From NCBI RefSeq assembly GCF_000499845.2, contig NC_023749.2:43334177-43398176 (forward strand): DNA of 64,000 bases, given 5' to 3'. The translations under genes and the position numbers were made by a program. This DNA is from Phaseolus vulgaris (lineage: Eukaryota; Streptophyta; Magnoliopsida; Fabales; Fabaceae). The notes below the pieces were generated by a model that was not told the origin of the DNA, searched no databases, and worked only from the letters and a program-made list of their open reading frames with translations. Positions 32,929 to 44,140 of this stretch are shown one piece after another (position 1 is the stretch's first letter; every line of letters begins with the position of its first letter).

Positions 32929-32943
32929 AGCTCTTGATACCAA
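32929..32943 (-). other. Element G primer-binding site
   Basis: On the minus strand TTGGTATCAAGAGCT follows the LTR end (AACCCAACA) by one base, matching initiator tRNA-Met. Confidence 0.85.
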
Positions 32944-32944
32944 T

Positions 32945-34530
32945 TGTTGGGTTTATTAGTGTCTAAGTTCAAGAGGGGAGGGGTGAATTGAGCTTATAAA
33001 ATTTTCGCAAGAACACACAATTTACAGTATACCAGAGGAAAAAAAGAACAGATTGTTTTGACACAAAACAGATTGATTCTTCAGATCAGTCTAGCACAAT
33101 TTGACTTTGTTCAAATTAGAATTGTAATCAACAAAGGATTATAACAGAATCAGATTAGTTGGATTTTATGAGTATGAAGAATACAGCTATGCCAAGAAAT
33201 CAATCAACTTCATTCAACACAAGGTTTTAATGAGAATAAATCTTTCTCAGGTTTTGATGAATAGACAATTTGTTTTCAGATCAATTAAAACAGCATATAC
33301 AACTGCCTTGATTGTGATTAGAGAGCTTTAACAGATCAGGAAGAACAGTTTTTATTCAACCCAGAATTAACAGATTCAATTTCAAAAGAACAGATTTAGT
33401 TCTTGACAGAAATAAGCAAAACCATAAATGAGTGCAGGGATGAGAAGAAAAGGCACACAAGTTTTTATACTGGTTCACTCATACAGAGCTACATCCAGTC
33501 TCACCTTACCCCAAGGTGGAATCCACTAAAAACAGTACCACTTACTTACAAACACACCAGTTCTTCAACACTACAAGAACAACACAAACAAAGCTGAAAA
33601 ACCCTATTTCAGCACACCTTGCACTCCAAGAAACCCTATCAAGGAGTGACTAACACTCACACCTTTACAAAACAGAATAAAGGAAAGATTACACCTGAAA
33701 AGAAGATGCAAGAACTCAAAACCAGTAGTTCAATTTGCTGCAGAACTGCACCAGCACCTTCACCAAGATCAAAGGTTTCCTAGAACAAGCACACTTGAAA
33801 ATCTCTTTGGAAAACCTTTCAAAAATCTTTCAATCCTTCTTCTCACATGGAAATTGTTTGATCTCTGTCAAAAACGTAATTGCTCAGCACCTTTTCATGT
33901 GAGAGAGACTTTTCTTTATATAGAAAACAGTTTCTAACCTCTTTTCAAAAAACAGTTGAAAAGTAGTTATGAAAACAACAGTTTCATTTTTGAACTTAAC
34001 AGATTTATTTTGTGAAAACCGCCAACTCAGCTAACTAAAATAACTGTTTGAGTTGTACTTTTGGTGCCCTAACTAACTTATGAAAAAACCTTTCAACTGA
34101 CCAAAGGGCAAACCGATTCTTTCACAGTGAAACAGATTAAATGATAGCAAATGGACCAGCTCAGCTTTAACTGAAATAACTAACTAAACTTTACCTGTGG
34201 TGCCCTAACAGAATTTTAGAAAAGCCTTTTAACATAGAAGAAATAAACAGATTCTTTCTCCATAAAACAGATTTATTTGTGTACTGATTTAAAATTGTTA
34301 AAAACATTTTAAAAAGCTTTTCAAAAACCATTTAACCACATCATGTGCTTGATCTAGACTTGGTTAGGCATCTAGGATGGGTTATACAGCAAAAGGCAAC
34401 CTTACACAATTACACGCCTAATTACAAACGAATCTGAAAACCTATTACAGTCTTCAAAGCACTCAAGCTATTTTCTTCATCAAACACACATCAAGCCTTG
34501 GTAGGGAAGAAGCTTCCTCCAGCTTCAATA
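32945..34530 (-). repeat. Element G 5' LTR
   Basis: 1586 bp, the same length as the 3' copy. The first base pair of the terminal TG is mutated to TA on the minus strand (34,529-34,530). The TATA box (CTATATAAAG) is near 33,914-33,923. Confidence 0.92.
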
Positions 34531-34687
34531 ACTCTTACCAATGTAGTTGGGAAGAGCCTAGAATGTACGACCATATTCTCTGAGAACATGTTGGCCTACA
34601 TCATGTACGCCTTGATGTGGGCCTTGGGATCTGAGGTTCCATTATATTACTACGCGATAGTTGGGTCATCATGACCATAGAGGTGAA
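34531..34687 (-). pseudogene. gag: Gypsy H Gag middle piece
   Basis: On the minus strand the frame reads GTSDPKAHIKAYMM, a stop, then ANMFSENMVVHSRLFPTTL, the start of the Tat-type capsid domain. The next expected capsid residues are missing; sequence resumes at 20,286 with LCTQFLARFA. So a few tens of residues were lost where the C-G composite sits. The other edge is the solo LTR at 34,688. Confidence 0.75.
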
Positions 34688-35828
34688 TGTTAGAATATAT
34701 GGCCTTAAACGAGAGGGGGGGTGAATTGTTTAAGAAAGATTTTTGCAAACTTTTAACCTTAGAATGAAAATACTTTGAAAGAACCTTGATTAAGGATTCA
34801 GTTTTTCCAAAACAAATAGCAAAAGCACAAAGCTGGAAAAACAATCGGTTGTTTTAACGAAACAATCGGTTGTTTATACCAGTTCCAAAATAACAAAACT
34901 AAATTAAAGAGATAGGGATAGAGAAATTGTACACAGTTGTTTATACTGGTTCACTCTAAACAAGAGCTACATCCAGTCTTCTCAGAAACCCTGAGGATAT
35001 CCACTAAGCAATCACCACTTGATCACTTACACCACAACCAAGAGAATGACCTTGAACACCTCAAGAAACACACTCTCCTTGGCCAACACTAAGATTGCTG
35101 ATCTTGAACACCTCAAGAACACACAGCCAATCTCACCAAAACACACACACGAATTGTTCAGCAATTTTACAAAGATTACACTTTTTACAGATGAATATTT
35201 GAAATCAATACAAGTAGAATCCTATTCAGCACCTTGATCAATCTCTCTACACTTTAGCAATCTCAGAACTCTTTGAAAAACTCTTAGATCAAAACTTTGT
35301 TTCAAGATTCTTAAAACATAAAAACAGTTTTTCAGAATATATCTAAGGATATAGTTTGTTATCAAATCTTAACAAACTCTTAATTGCATTTAAAACAGAT
35401 TGGTCAAAGCATTTAATGACTGGAGCGTATTCATTTAAAGCATTTAAAGCTCAGTCAAAGAAAACAGTTTTTCTGTTATGGTTTCAAAACAAACAATCGA
35501 TTGTTTCCTCGAATCAATCGGTTGTTTTGTTACTTAACAAAATTCACCATTCAAAAACAGTTTTCAAACTTTCTCAAAAACATCTAAGTGTAAACAATCG
35601 GTTGTTTCGACAAAACAATCGGTTGTTTCAACTTAGTTTGAAAAACATTTTGCTTTGTTAAAATTGAGATGCTAATTGCTTTGAGATTTAATCCAAGGGT
35701 TGATTACAACATTAAACTACCCCAGAACAAAGCTTAAACCAGCACAGCAGCATCAAGCAAAGCATAGGCTTCATCATCCTTCAAAGGATTTGGATTCTTC
35801 AAAACATTGAACACCACTTGGTTCAACA
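34688..35828 (-). repeat. Solo copia LTR with GTGAA target duplication
   Basis: 1141 bp running on the minus strand from TGTTGAACCAAGTGG to GGCCATATATTCTAACA. It is flanked by GTGAA at 34,683-34,687 and again at 35,829-35,833. There is no internal region. It carries the shared block ACTGGATGTAGCTC...GAACCAGTATAAAC and six palindromic AAACAATCGRTTGTTT-type words in three pairs (about 34,840-34,876, 35,500-35,536 and 35,592-35,630). The same LTR family is at 63,525 and, more distantly, at 47,346, 50,235 and 56,970. Confidence 0.93.
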
Positions 35829-36330
35829 GTGAAGAGGTAGAAACCCTCAAGGTTGGCCTTCATTGTTTCGTTGAGTAGGGGATTGGACACCGCCTTGAAA
35901 GGCTGATGTTCGTACCCTCAACTCTCCCTCCATGAAAACCTTGGAACGGTTGTTGACTGTGTCTCCCTCCATGATGACCTATGCGTATAGGCATGGGAGG
36001 GTGTCTTTTCCCGACAGGCAAAGAATTCAGGAAAGCCTCGTCGGGACTTTGTCATGTATTCAGTAAAGTCCATGTCGTCCTTAGTATGATCATCATCCTT
36101 TCAGACTATCTAGTCTTGCAATGCCTACATTTCTTCCATGTGTTGCTCTGTCAAGGACGCCATGTCCTTTTCATTTTTGTCTTGTATCTGAGCGAGGGTG
36201 TTTCCATTATTTCCTGCATGTTTTTCTCGTTCTTTCTTATAAGGTCCCTAAGTTGGCTACTCAGGTTGTGCTGTGATGAGCTAATTTTGTGTGATGTTCA
36301 ATGCTATGGTGGTCCTGGGATAATCGTTTT
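35829..36330 (-). pseudogene. gag: Gypsy H Gag N-terminal piece
   Basis: The minus strand reads IRKNEKNMQEIMETLAQIQD and KDMASLTEQHMEEM, a coiled-coil Gag N-terminus, then YMTKSRRGFPEFF and NPLLNETMKANLEGFYLF. Stops and frameshifts are frequent. It continues, across the solo LTR, in 34,531-34,687. Confidence 0.65.
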
Positions 36331-36355
36331 ACTAGGATCCACAGTGGATGCCAAA
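36331..36355 (-). other. Gypsy H primer-binding site
   Basis: On the minus strand TTTGGCATCCACTGTGGATC follows directly on the LTR end GGTAAGAACA, the same arrangement as in element B. Confidence 0.65.
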
Positions 36356-36715
36356 TGTTCTTACCGAAAACAAGCTTGGAGGGCGTTTCTATGAGAAATA
36401 GGTATGTCTCAATAAATATGTTTTCAGTAGGTCTCCAAATAAAGGGAAGGGTCCACCAGAAAAAGACTCTCCAATGCTTAAGTAAAAACACAATGATAGT
36501 AATATGTGGTCAAAGTATGCGAGTTAATAGTATAGAATGCCATATATTGTACTTCCTGAAAAGTTGGTATTTATAGATCTTCTCGATAATGGTCACTGGG
36601 TTGGTAGTATGATGGTTATTTATGGTTAATAAAGACTCTTTAAGTAAGTCATTTTATTCATAATTGTCATTAATGACAATGAAAGTTTGGTTATAGAATA
36701 TACACAGTTGTGTTG
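36356..36715 (-). repeat. Gypsy H 5' LTR, outer end uncertain
   Basis: The inner end (TGTTCTTACCGAAAACAAGC on the plus strand) is clear from the adjoining primer site. A TATA-like CTATAAATACC lies near 36,568-36,578 on the minus strand. The outer edge is placed at ATACACA near 36,710 but could lie beyond the AT microsatellite. Confidence 0.5.
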
Positions 36716-36748
36716 AACTTTATAAGTATTCGACCTTTATGACGGCGG

Positions 36749-36750
<2 letters not shown>

Positions 36751-36802
<52 letters not shown>
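36751..36802. repeat. (AT)n microsatellite
   Basis: About 26 uninterrupted AT units between GACGGCGGAT and AATTGAATT. Confidence 0.95.
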
Positions 36803-36805
<3 letters not shown>

Positions 36806-37169
36806 GAATTAATAGTATTAGCGGCATTGTAGGTGGCGGTATTTTATAGAGTGATTGGCTAGTTTGGAGGGGAGGAAACGATTTTTTAAAGACCAAAACA
36901 ATTCTATTTTCATGTTATGTGTATATTAATGTGGTAATTAATATGGTTATTTCCTGTAATATTAATAAAGATGGAAAAAACTGATGTATGTATTAACAAA
37001 ATATTAATTAGAATGCATTTTGTATCCTTTTCACAATTCAAATGATATACTATATATCCCCATTTTTTTAAAATTAAATAAAAACACATTTACTTAAGAA
37101 GATCAATATAAAGTCTTTTTGCACTTTTAGTTCTTGCGTTAACAAGAGTATAAGGTAATGGTTCAATTC

Positions 37170-37776
37170 GGCTCCATTCCCTATCTAACATCATTTGCAC
37201 TTTTATTTTCCTATCTAGCATTCTTTTGTTTTTATTTCCCTATCTAGCACCCTTTTGTTTTTATTTTCCTATCTAGCATCCTTTTATTTTTTATTTCCCT
37301 ATCTAGCACCATTTCAAAAATAAATAAATAAATAATAAATTAATTTTTTTTTATAATTTTAATTTGAATACATTAAAAAAATAAGTATTTTTAATGTTTA
37401 AAATAGTTAGAAATATAATTAATGTATAAATAAATGAGATTTACAAAATAAAAATAAAAAAAAGTAATAAATTTAAAAATGATTAGTTTAATTTTTTTTA
37501 AGAATGAAGAAAATAAAAAATTAAACTCTACAACAACATAAAAGTTGAATCTATAAACATAAATTAGTATTTATTTTTATTATTATTGATGATGTAATCA
37601 TGTTAATTTCAAGTAAAAAATACAGGACATAATTATAGAAAAATCAAAGTCAATTAGTATTAATTAATATTGAACGCACAAATAATATTGAAGTGTTTAT
37701 CTACCCTAAATGCAAAATCCTAAAAAAAAAAACTAATGCAATTTCTACACTTAATGCTTAAAAATGAGAAGAAGAA
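37170..37776 (+). repeat. MULE left terminal inverted repeat
   Basis: Complementary to 38,399-38,985. The outer 150 bp consists of repeated (T)CCCTATCTAGCAYC units; the inner part pairs through GGTAGACAC/GTTTATCTACC and the stretch ending CTTAATGCTTAAAAATGAGAAG. Confidence 0.85.
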
Positions 37777-37818
37777 AAATATAAAAATAAATAAATATAG
37801 AAAATAAAAACAACAACA

Positions 37819-38085
37819 TTGCAACAGATATTTCATGTTACGAAAGACTATTTGATGGAACTCGAAAATGAAGAGTATTGGCCTGCATACACTGGTCAAA
37901 TACTATGCCCAAGTCCCGACATGAAAATAACCTCAAAGGGGAGACCTAAGTCAAGTCGAATAAGGACTGATATGGACATAAGAGAACAACATGATCGAAC
38001 AAAAAAATGTTCATATTGTCAAACACCAGGACACACAAAAAGAACATGTCCCAACATTATTGGATTGTGTTTTTCTCGTCATTAA
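37819..38085 (+). pseudogene. MULE transposase C-terminus with zinc knuckle
   Basis: An open frame of 88 codons that includes EYWPAYTGQILCPSPDM, a GRPKSSRIRTDMD basic block and a CCHC knuckle CSYCQTPGHTKRTC near the end. The order of WP...G...P, GRP(K/R)..R and CX2CX4HX4C is that of MuDR-family transposase C-termini. The catalytic DDE domain, SWIM finger and start are missing, so the element is non-autonomous. Confidence 0.8.
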
Positions 38086-38398
38086 TTATGTTTCATTTCG
38101 CACAAACTATTTAATGTACCATTGAAAAAAATATTAAATGAATTATCTTTCATTTATTTTTCTTTTTACGATCAACATCTACTTATTTAGTACCGCCTTA
38201 TATCTCTTATCTTTATCTTGTTTGAATTTTTATTTTTTTTATATCTTGTATATTTATCTTATTTTGTTTTGCCTTTATTTTATATCTTATATGTTTTTAG
38301 TTATTATTTTTTTCTGCCATTGTTTATTTATTTTTGTTTTTTTTATGTTATTATTGTTGTTTTTATTTTCTATACTTATTTATTTTTATATTTTTTTC

Positions 38399-38985
38399 TT
38401 CTGATTTTTAAGCATTAAGTGTAGCATTTGCATTAGTTTTTTTTAGGATTTTGCATTTAGGGTAGACACTTCAATAATATTTGTGTGTCCACTATTAATT
38501 AATACTAGTTGACTTTGTATTTTTTTATAATTATGTCCTGTATTTTTTACTTAAATTAACATGATTACATCATCAATAATAATAATAAAAATACTAATTT
38601 AAGTTTATAGATTCAACTTTTATGTTGTTGTAGGGTTTAATTTCTTATTTTCTTCATTCTTAAAAAAATAATTTTAAGCTAAACATTTTAAATTTATTAC
38701 TTTTTTTATTTTGTAAAAACTCATTTCTTTATTCATTAATTATATTTTTAACTATTTTAAACATTAAAAATACTTATTTTTTAATGCATTCAAAATTAAA
38801 ATTATCAAAAAAATAATAATTTATTATTTATTTATTTATTTTTGAAATGGTGCTAGATAGGGAAATAAAAAATAAAAAGGTGCTAGATAGGAAAATAAAA
38901 ACAAAAGGGTGCTAAATAGGGAAATAAAAACAAAAGGGTATTAGGGAAATAAAAGTGTAAATGGTGCTAGATAGGGAATTTACCC
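38399..38985 (-). repeat. MULE right terminal inverted repeat
   Basis: Inverse of 37,170-37,776; differences are small substitutions and a shortened repeat unit near 38,936. The T-rich open frames at 38,138-38,418 lie between the repeats or within this one and are low-complexity. Confidence 0.85.
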
Positions 38986-39062
38986 ATTCAATTCATATTT
39001 TCAATTTATTATTCATTTTACTTTATATTTTATTCTTTCTTCTTGTTGTATAAAAATTTATA

Positions 39063-39425
39063 CACTACATAAAAATTATTAAATAGAAATAAATTTTAAA
39101 AGTAAAAAATAATTAATCTCTATATTAACTAAAATATATATTATTTTATATAGTTTAAAAAATTATTGATATCTAGAATAGTTTTTATTATTAATATTTT
39201 TTTAAAATTAATATTTAATTAACTATCCATATTTTAACTATCAATTATTTAAATTTTAAAGTTGGTAGTTAGTTAAATATTAATTTAAAAATCATTTATT
39301 AGTAATAAACTATTCTAGATACAAATCAATATTTTAATTCTAAATTAATATATAATTTAATAAATATAATAATTTATTATTTATTATTTTTAAAATTAAT
39401 TTTTGTTTAATAATTTTATTGTGGT
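39063..39425. mobile_element. Foldback MITE, CACTA-type ends (unit 1)
   Basis: Begins CACTACATAAAAATTATTAA and ends with the decayed inverse (TTTAATAATTTTATTGTGGT). The arms fold back over nearly the whole length, with ATCTAGAATAGTTT paired to AAACTATTCTAGAT. Non-coding. Confidence 0.75.
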
Positions 39426-39923
39426 AATAAATATTTTTATCTGAATTGTTGACAATAACCGATTTTCGTTTTTGAAAGATTCTCGAGCTTCATCACCAAC
39501 AATCAAATTAAAATTAATTCATCTATAAAAGATTATTTGTCACTTAATTTAGTAAAAGAATAATAATCTCTAAATAATAAACAAGTGTTAAGTATTGAGT
39601 TATGTGTATATTAATGTGGTAATTAATATGGTTATTTCCTGTAATGTTAATAAAGATGGAAAAAACTGATGTATATATTAAAAAAATATTAATTGGAATG
39701 CACTTTCTATCTTTTCACAATTCAAATGATATATTATATAACCTTATTTTTTAAAATTAAATAAAAACACATTTACTTAAGAAGGTCATACACATATATA
39801 GTCTTTTTGCATTTTTGGTGCTTGCGTTAACAGCAGTAAGGTCATGGTTCAATTCATATTTTCAATTTATTATTCATTTTACTTTATATTTTATTCTTTC
39901 TTCTTGTTGTATAAAAATTTATA

Positions 39924-40285
39924 CACTACATAAAAATTATTAAATAAAAATAAATTTTAAAACTAAAAAATTATTAATACTATATTAACTAAATTTCATA
40001 TTATTGTATATAAATTAAAAAATTATTAATATCTAAAATAGTTTTTATTATTGATAAAAAAATTTAAATTAATATTTAATTAACTATTAATATTTTAACT
40101 ATCAATTATTTAAATTTTAAAATTAGTAGTTAGTTAAATATTAATTTAGAAATCATTTATTAGTAATAAACTATTCTAGATATAAAACATTTTAATTTTT
40201 AAATTAATATATAATTTAATAAATATAATAATTTATTATTTATTATTTTTAAAATTGATTTCTATTTAATAATTTTATTATAGTA
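39924..40285. mobile_element. Foldback MITE, CACTA-type ends (unit 2)
   Basis: The copy in the second duplicated unit: CACTACATAAAAATTATTAA to TAATAATTTTATTATAGT. Its presence at the same place in both units shows that it was there before the duplication. Confidence 0.75.
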
Positions 40286-40457
40286 ATAAATATTTTTATC
40301 TAAATTGTTGACAATAACCGATTTTCCTTTTGAAAGATTGTCGAGCTTCACCACCAACAATCAAATAAAAATTAATTCATCTATAAAAGATTATTTATAA
40401 CTTAATTTAGTAAAAGAATAATAATCTCTAAATAATAAACAATTGTTAAGTATTGAG

Positions 40458-42613
40458 TTATGATATATAATAGTAACTACTTCAATTGTAAATTATAAAG
40501 AATGATACCAAGCTATGCGATTACAACGATATATATAATTAACTGTAAAGTATTATTAATGTTGGTGATTATTTATATCGTTACTGATAAATAATAAGAA
40601 TATGTTAGTTGTTGTATATTTTATCATTATGTTGGTTATTCACCCACCTAGGATTAAAATATTTGTGGAATAAAAATCCTCTCTCCATCAATCACACAGT
40701 TATCCCACAAGAAGCCAACTAAAAATTCCACTTGCCGCACACCTATAAACTATTTCTTTACTTTCAAAAAGCTGCACCCTCGGCAAACGTAGTTTGGCTT
40801 CTATGGATATACTTTTAAAAAGAAAATATACATAAAATAAATATTAATCACCTCAATTAATAAACCTCTTGTTATAAGTATAAAAAATAATAATGAGAAC
40901 CTATGTTTCTTCTACTTTGATGTGTAGAAAGTTTCTAATTCTGATATCCCTTAATAATTATCTTAATCCTCCAGTGACTTCATATTCTAATTGTTTATTT
41001 GACCCCAAATGATAATTGTTTATGCTATTAGAGTAACAAAATATTTCTTCATACATTTAAGGTTGGCTTAGTAAAACATTATTTCCATTCAATATATTAA
41101 GTGTTTTTGAAACTTCATATATATTCAATTCAATAATGCTTTACCAAACTTATTTCTCACATAAGAAAACTAAAGAAGAAAGGGAAAAAAATAACATATA
41201 GAAAGATTTTTTTTATCAAAAAATAAATATATAATGGAGATATAAAGATATCTCAACCCATATACATAAACCCTAAACCCTAAACCAAACACTTACATAA
41301 AAAAATTGGAAACTTTGTTATTAATAAACTTTAATAGAGAAAAAATTACAAAATATTTCAACAAAAATCAAATATAAAGAATGAAAAAGAATCAAAAGAA
41401 AAAACACATTAAAAATATCTAACAAACTTCATCGTCAAACAATCTATCAAGTTATTTTCAGAAATTTTGATATATAGAAGACAGACTTAAACCATTTACC
41501 ATAATTAAGAAGAGAGAAAATTTAAGAATATGCAAATTTTAATAAAGGAGTAGTTTTTGTAAAAGATTTTGATTTTTAATTTAAAATATTTGTATTTTAA
41601 TGTTATAAATATTATCATATTTTAATTATAAACGTAAGCAACATAATATATTTAGTGTGATAGGTTTTAACATCAAAGTTAAAATAAAAAATATACCTTT
41701 TAGTTTAATAGACTTTATTTTTTTAATTACTTGTATAACCAAATTTTCATCCACTAATTATTTATTAAAAAATTCATTTGTTGACTTATCTTTTCCATTT
41801 AAATCATAAAATCCCTAAACAATACTTATATGAATACTAAACCATACGTTGTGTGGATTATGACTCACCTTTAACCGTTTCTTGACATAGTGGGGAGGTT
41901 ACTTCCCACAATCAATTGCAATCAAATGGATGTTACTTACCACAATTAATTGTAATCAAATAGAGGTTATTTATCATTAATTGTTTTTATTATTGTTATC
42001 TTCTAGAACCACTATATATAGTGGCTTCCTTCAAGCAATGTAACACACACTTGTTTCCTCTTTCTTTTCATATACTTTCTATTTTTGTTTTGGGGTGTAA
42101 GTGTTTAACCTTTTTTTACCTCTATTTAAAAATGTTTGGTATCATTCTCATTTTTCTTATTACTTTAATTTCTCATAATCTTTGATTGAAATGATCATGC
42201 TTCCACACACTATATCCCAACAAATTGTACCGTTCTTAATCACGTTTTTTAGTTAAAATTGTTAATAATGTTTAATCTTTGCTATCTTTACCAACCTGTT
42301 ACGCGCAAATGCAATTTTTCTTTTGGGGTATTGGAAATTTTGTTGCGTCAAATTTGGATTTGACTCATGTGTATCTTGGGTGACAGTCTCTCTTTTCATT
42401 GACTTTTGTTGATTCTTTGATTTGAAAAATTGTGTGTGTGTGTGTGGGATTTCAACCATATGAAAGCATATAGGTAGCTAGGACAATGAGCACGATTATG
42501 ATGGTAGGTGACATAAGGAAAGAACAAAACAATTTTTTTTTTTATTTAATAGGTTTTTAGTTTTTAAAACTAGGAAGAAATCTAGTTTTATTTTACCAAT
42601 TAAAAATATTTTA
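40458..42613. other. Intergenic AT-rich DNA, no gene
   Basis: No coding frame. Contains a short telomere-like stretch (AAACCCTAAACCCTAAACC near 41,268-41,286), a perfect palindrome CCACTATATATAGTGG near 42,009 beside an LTR-like TATA region, and a (TG)8 run near 42,431. Confidence 0.4.
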
Positions 42614-42930
42614 ATTATTATAAAAAAATATTAAATAGAAATTAAATTTAAAGACAAAAAATAATTAGTTATTATATTAACTAAATTAAATATTATTTTA
42701 GAATTTAAAAAAGTTATTAACTTCTTAAATATTTTATATTATTATATATAGTTTCTAAATTGATATCTAGTTAATTATACACTAATTTAGAAACTATTTA
42801 TTAATAATATAAATTACTTTAAATATTAATGATTTTTTTTAATTTCTAAACTACATTTAATTTAGTCAGATATAATAATTAATTATTTTTTATTTTTAAA
42901 ATTAATTTTTATTTAATTATTTTTAATCTT
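42614..42930. mobile_element. Degenerate foldback MITE
   Basis: Same family as at 39,063: ATTAAATAGAAATTAAATTTAAAGAC on the left is mirrored by AATTTTTATTTAATTATTTTT on the right, with TAGTTTCTAAATTGATATCTAG pairing to the central inverse. Terminal CACTA bases are lost. Confidence 0.6.
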
Positions 42931-44140
42931 TAATATATATATATATAGATCTAAACACTACTTTTGATAAATGATTTTTTTTAAAAGTGTTTTTAATCTT
43001 AAACCATAAATTTGAATGATTAAAAATACTTCATTATTTGAATTTGAAGAATAATAGAAATTGTTGACTTAGCTTAAAAGTTTATTTTTTAAAAATGGTA
43101 TTATACCATTTTCTATATTTATAGTGGTATTTTTAAGAATTTGTGTTGAATATCTTACATTACATTGTTCACTTTCTCTTACAAATTGATTTTGTGAAGT
43201 TAACTAAGTGTATTTTTCAAGAAAATTTTAATTTTTTTTGAATTTGAAAAACAAAAATCAAATTTCTCTCGTATTCCAGAACAAAAAAAGAAAACATAGG
43301 CAATTTAAAAAAAAAAAAGAGTAAATTTTGTATCTTGAAAGATTGATCTAGTAAATAAGGATGAAACTCATATCCTATTACAACATAGATCCGAATGTCG
43401 CTTTTGATGTAAGGACCTTGTGAATGGACGATCTAAAGAGACATATGCAAAAGTTTTGAAAACCTTGAGACAATCTTTTGCCATAAGAAGGAGAGTAAAC
43501 CAAGATAAAGTTTTGTTAATAATGAATAAAGAAATGAAGAATTTGAGAAGAATTTGAGTAGTAAGTTAGTGGTGTGAGGGGTAAGTGTGAGTTTTGTCCT
43601 CCATCCTTTGGTGGGGTGGAGTTGACATGGATCTTGACCCTCTTTGGTGAAACATTCCTTGGACTCATTATTTGGCTCCCACTCATCTCACAATTTTGCT
43701 TATAAAATCCTACAATATTTTGAGGACTCCCTTTGAAAACTATTCCCTGCCTTGTCGTTTTCTCCCCTTATATTCCTCTCTTTTTGTTTTCTCTTTCTTT
43801 CTCTCTCTCTCACCCTATCTTTCTAATTCTATTCTTTCATTCATTGCATTCTCTACAGCTGTGTGATGCTTATAAAAATAAATAATATCCTTTTACTCAT
43901 CAATTCAAGAACACCTATTTCACACAACATTTCTTATTATTCTTTTCTCTCTCACACATCTAGAATCCTTTTACAACAACCTTTCGATAATTGACTCCAA
44001 TTTTATATGTCTAGAGATGGGATTCATACAATTTCTAACATTTATTTCTTATATAATAAAACATTAGATGAATTGGACTTTAGTAAGTTGTTACTAGAGA
44101 GATTTTTACAGCCAATTTATTAGATTTTTTTTTTACTTGT
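42931..44140. other. No gene; possible promoter-like patch
   Basis: Mostly AT-rich spacer. Around 43,690-43,820 a GCTTATAAAATCC box is followed by a CT-rich tract ending in CTTTCTTTCTCTCTCTCTC, the arrangement of many plant promoters and 5' UTRs. The downstream open frame (43,672-43,866) is low-complexity, so no gene is called. Confidence 0.3.

Larger units (their letters stand above)
24980..34530 (-). mobile_element. Element G: Sirevirus-like copia retrotransposon
   Basis: The element is 9551 bp with two 1586-bp LTRs (24,980-26,565 and 32,945-34,530) that differ at only about 15 positions by eye. Internal order on the minus strand: primer site, gag with zinc knuckle, protease, integrase, RT, RNase H, an extra ORF, polypurine tract. 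The RT motif YVDDIIFG and the extra ORF after pol place it near Sireviruses. Five or so single-base lesions disrupt otherwise open frames, so it is recent but probably not autonomous. No flanking 5-bp duplication matches: ACTCT lies right of 34,530 and CCAAT left of 24,980. Confidence 0.9.
37170..38985 (+). mobile_element. Mutator-like element with long inverted repeats
   Basis: 1816 bp. The ends form terminal inverted repeats of about 600 bp (37,170-37,776 and 38,399-38,985), starting GGCTCCATTCCCTATC on the left and GGGTAAATTCCCTATC on the right in reverse complement. Each contains three to four tandem copies of a CCCTATCTAGCACCCTTTTG-type unit. Flanks are GTTCAATTC (37,161-37,169) and ATTCAATTC (38,986-38,994), a 9-bp duplication with one mismatch, as expected for Mutator. 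The core carries only the C-terminus of a transposase. Confidence 0.88.
36914..40457. repeat. Tandem duplication of an 860-bp segment
   Basis: Unit 1 is 36,914-37,169 plus 38,995-39,598 (split by the MULE); unit 2 is 39,599-40,457. Both begin GTTATGTGTATATTAATGTG and end AACA(A)NTGTTAAGTATTGAG. They align along their full length with small substitutions and are directly adjacent, with GTTATG at the start of each unit and again just after unit 2. Neither unit contains coding sequence. Confidence 0.88.

Noticed and set aside
35981..36394. 137-residue plus-strand frame with Cys and hydrophobic residues
   Set aside because: Antisense to the Gag N-terminus and primer site of gypsy H, which explain the sequence better.
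38138..38418. Phe/Tyr/Leu-rich plus-strand frames resembling a membrane protein
   Set aside because: T-rich low complexity between and within the MULE inverted repeats.
41268..41286. Telomere-type repeat (CCCTAAA)
   Set aside because: Only about two and a half units; too short to indicate an interstitial telomere or fusion point.
43690..43866. Possible host promoter with TATA box and CT-rich 5' UTR
   Set aside because: No credible coding exon follows within several kilobases; recorded only as a patch in the spacer entry.
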